From Aphelocoma coerulescens (taxonomy: Eukaryota > Chordata > Aves > Passeriformes > Corvidae): DNA of 64,000 nucleotides. Every line of letters starts with the position of its first letter. Positions within the stretch are counted from its first letter, which is position 1. The DNA lies in the NCBI RefSeq assembly GCF_041296385.1, contig NW_027183960.1, positions 1,349,001-1,413,000 of the forward strand, given 5' to 3'. The position numbers and the translations under genes are program-made. Positions 62,249 to 64,000 of this stretch are shown here, piece after piece. Below the pieces are notes generated by a model that searched no databases, was not told the origin of the DNA, and saw only the letters and a program-made list of their open reading frames with translations.

Positions 62249-63451
62249 CTGTGGACAAAGAAAACAAAGACAACTTGTAAGAAGAAAACCTGGAGCTTCT
62301 AGTTAGAAGAGAAAGGACTATTCAATCAAGGCAGAGCCAAGGGAGGAAACTTTCTAAAATGGAACAAGCAGCAGAAGCACAGCAGTATTGCAGAAGAAAT
62401 TCCCCTCCCAGCACTTGGCTTAAGGAAAACGCCTGATGTTTCTATGAGAGACTTGAGTTCATGTCTACTATTGGGTACCAGACATCTGAACATTTAGACT
62501 ATTGGCTTTCCAGGCTCACGCTATTCAAACCGGAAAGTGAAACTACTCTAACAGTAGGGATGATTGCAAGAAATGTTTCTGCTCGCACCACGACTGCCGA
62601 CCATGCATCATTCTTACCTTGCACCTGTCCAAAGGCCTTCCTCCGTCTGCGCTCCGGCAACTCTCACCCAGGCAAGGGCAAGGATGGAGGCCCTTGCCAC
62701 AAGTAGCCCAAGCGTGGACATCTTCCTCATCCTGCTACTCCACTGCTGACGTCAGGGTATTCCCTGGAGCTGCAAACACCTGCCTTTGCTGCTCGAGGAC
62801 CTTCTCTAGCACCATGCCAAACCCCTTCTCCTATGGCAGTGCTGCAGCATCCTGCGAGCCATGGACTGGAACTGGCACCTTCAGCATAGTTGCTCCTGGG
62901 AAACATCATTCAGCCATTCCCTTACTGCAATGAGCTGGACTCCTACTCCTCTGCAAGGCTCTTCCTGGACAGGTGCATCCTCAGCAATGAGACGGTTCTG
63001 CTGAGAGCCATGGCTCTGAGGGAGCAGCCAGTCCTGTCAAAAGGCCTTCCTCTGACTCCACTCCTGCAGCTCCCACGGAGGCACTGGGAGCCTTGGACAC
63101 TCTTGCCACAAGTAGCCCAAGCGTGGACATCTTCCTCATCCTGCTCCTCCACTGCTGACGTCAGGGAATTCCCTGGAGCTCCTAAAATCTGCCTTTCCTG
63201 CTCGAGGATCGTGTCTGGCAGCTCTCTGAGCCTCTTCGCCTTTGGCAGCGCCACAGCATCCTGAGAGTCATATACTGGAAACTGGCAGCTACAGGACACT
63301 TGCTGCTCCTAGGATGCTTTTCTCTGGGAAAATCTTCTTGGACACGACATTGCTCCAGTTTTTACTTCTAGGCCTTTCGTGGCCATCTGCATCCGCAGCC
63401 ACAAGCAGCTTCTGATGATCGACATGGCTCTGGGAAAACAGGGACTCCTGT
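62249..63451 (-). repeat. Unit 62: L3 unit with altered acceptor
   Basis: Exon-like part 62618-63451. The acceptor motif reads gtttgtggac instead of gtctgtggac (base 63452 side), removing the first of the two tandem AGs on the minus strand. Confidence 0.92.
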
Positions 63452-64000
63452 TTGTGGACAAAGAAAACAAAGACAACTTGTAAGAAGAAAACCTGGAGCT
63501 TCTAGATAGAAGACAAAGGACTATTCAATCAAGGCAGGGCCAAGGGAGGAAACTTTCTAAAATGGAACAAGCAGCAGAAGCACAGTAGTTTTGCAGAAGA
63601 AATTCCCTTCCCAGCACTTGGCTTAAGGAAAAAACCTCATGTTTCTATGAGAGACTTGAGTTCATGTCTACTACTGGGTACCAGACATCTGAACATTTAG
63701 ACTATTGGCTTTCCAGGCTCACGCTATTCAAACCGGAAAGTGAAACTACTCTAACAGTAAGGATGATTGCAAGAAATGTTTCTGTTTACACCACGACTGC
63801 CGACCATGCATCATTCTTACCTTCCACCTGTCCAAAAGCCTTCCTCCATCTGCGCTCCGGCAACTCTCACCCAGGCAAGGGCAGGGATGGAGGCTCTTGC
63901 CACAAGTAGCCCAAGCGTAGACATCTTCCTCATCCTGCTACTCCACTGCTGACGTCAGGGTATTCCCTGGAGCTGCAAACACCTGCCTTTGCTGCTCGAG
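63452..64000 (-). repeat. Unit 63: partial L unit at the right edge
   Basis: Exon-like part begins at 63821 and is cut by the window end inside module a, which has the gggtattccc state. Its ccttccacc donor-side variant matches unit 59, so it is probably L2. Confidence 0.88.

Larger units (their letters stand above)
1..64000 (-). repeat. Hierarchical tandem array of exon-intron units
   Basis: The entire window is built from 63 head-to-tail copies of one unit, with no unrelated sequence between them. I anchored units on the acceptor-side motif gtctgtggac (plus strand), which recurs at spacings of 794-795 or 1200-1204 bp (the last copy reads gtttgtggac). Orientation is given as minus because the splice signals lie there. 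All units share one orientation. The spacers of 369-370 bp between exon-like segments hold no gene that I can support. The exon-like segments have open stretches but no family that I recognise. Possible identities are a satellite derived from a gene fragment, an ampliconic pseudogene cluster, or a multi-exon noncoding RNA locus. Confidence 0.97.
54141..64000 (-). repeat. Block E: 4405-bp higher-order repeat (L2-S-L4-L3)
   Basis: Anchors 54640, 55843, 56638, 57842 and 59045, 60248, 61043, 62247, 63450 repeat at exactly 4405 bp. Each turn is L2 (1203), S (795), L4 (1204), L3 (1203). The turns differ by scattered single bases such as 57472, 58262 and 63451. The same order is found in block B, so the two are related higher-order repeats. 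Confidence 0.93.

Noticed and set aside
1..64000. CRISPR-like regular repeat spacing
   Set aside because: Repeats of 795-1204 bp with no short unique spacers; the sequence is eukaryotic in character.
1..64000. Transposon or retrovirus array
   Set aside because: No reverse transcriptase, integrase or transposase motifs, terminal repeats or target duplications in any frame provided; the spacers and modules have no such signatures.
1..64000. Assignment to a known ampliconic gene family or to bird W-chromosome EcoRI/XhoI satellites
   Set aside because: Unit length of about 1.2 kb and EcoRI and XhoI sites are suggestive, but those satellites are made of short A/T-run subrepeats not present here, and no protein family is recognisable.

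Overview
The whole 64 kb is one head-to-tail tandem array. I find no recognisable protein family, RNA gene, transposon, CRISPR array or bacterial-type operon. It looks like nuclear DNA of a eukaryote, probably a vertebrate: every repeat unit carries, on the minus strand, a strong spliceosomal donor (CAAG/GTAAGA), a long pyrimidine tract ending in CCACAG, and branch-point-like CTTAC and CTAAC motifs about 30 and 55 nt upstream. The species cannot be named from the sequence.

Units. The window tiles completely into 63 units: 26 short (S, about 795 bp), 35 complete long (L, 1200-1204 bp) and 2 partial L at the ends. Each unit is an exon-like segment (S 425 bp; L 831-834 bp) followed on the minus strand by a 369-370 bp intron-like spacer. 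The L exon-like segment is two diverged copies of a module of about 409 bp: module b (5' on the minus strand, next to the acceptor) and module a (3', next to the donor). An S unit is an L unit that has lost exactly one module length. L units fall into four subtypes. L1 has module a with 'catctagg' and module b with 'ccgcctcc'. L2 has module a with 'gggtattccc' and module b with 'caatggttg'. L3 has an L2-like module a and module b with 'ctgactcc'. L4 has a module a related to L1 and module b with 'ccgtctccactcc' or 'ccgtcacc'.

Layout. (1) 1-21077: alternating S and L units, mostly L1, period about 1995-1998 bp. (2) 21078-29972: L-rich block whose repeating order is L2-S-L4-L3 (about 4404 bp). 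(3) 29973-51049: near-identical copy of 1-21077, offset by 29,972 bp. (4) 51050 to about 54140: further S/L units; the right part is a third copy of the 14.8-16.2 kb and 44.8-46.2 kb segments. (5) About 54140-64000: L2-S-L4-L3 order again, period 4405 bp. The window is therefore about two turns of a super-repeat of roughly 30-33 kb.

Coding status. On the minus strand the exon-like segments keep long open stretches, including an acidic EEQDEED patch followed by AWATCGKS, and the reading phase is compatible with serial splicing. Each unit, however, is broken by single-base shifts and by stop codons that differ between subtypes. The conservative reading is an amplified, decayed exon-intron segment of an unidentified gene, transcribed or not. 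A multi-exon noncoding transcript or a still-coding minority of units cannot be excluded. Open frames on the plus strand are antisense shadows of these segments.
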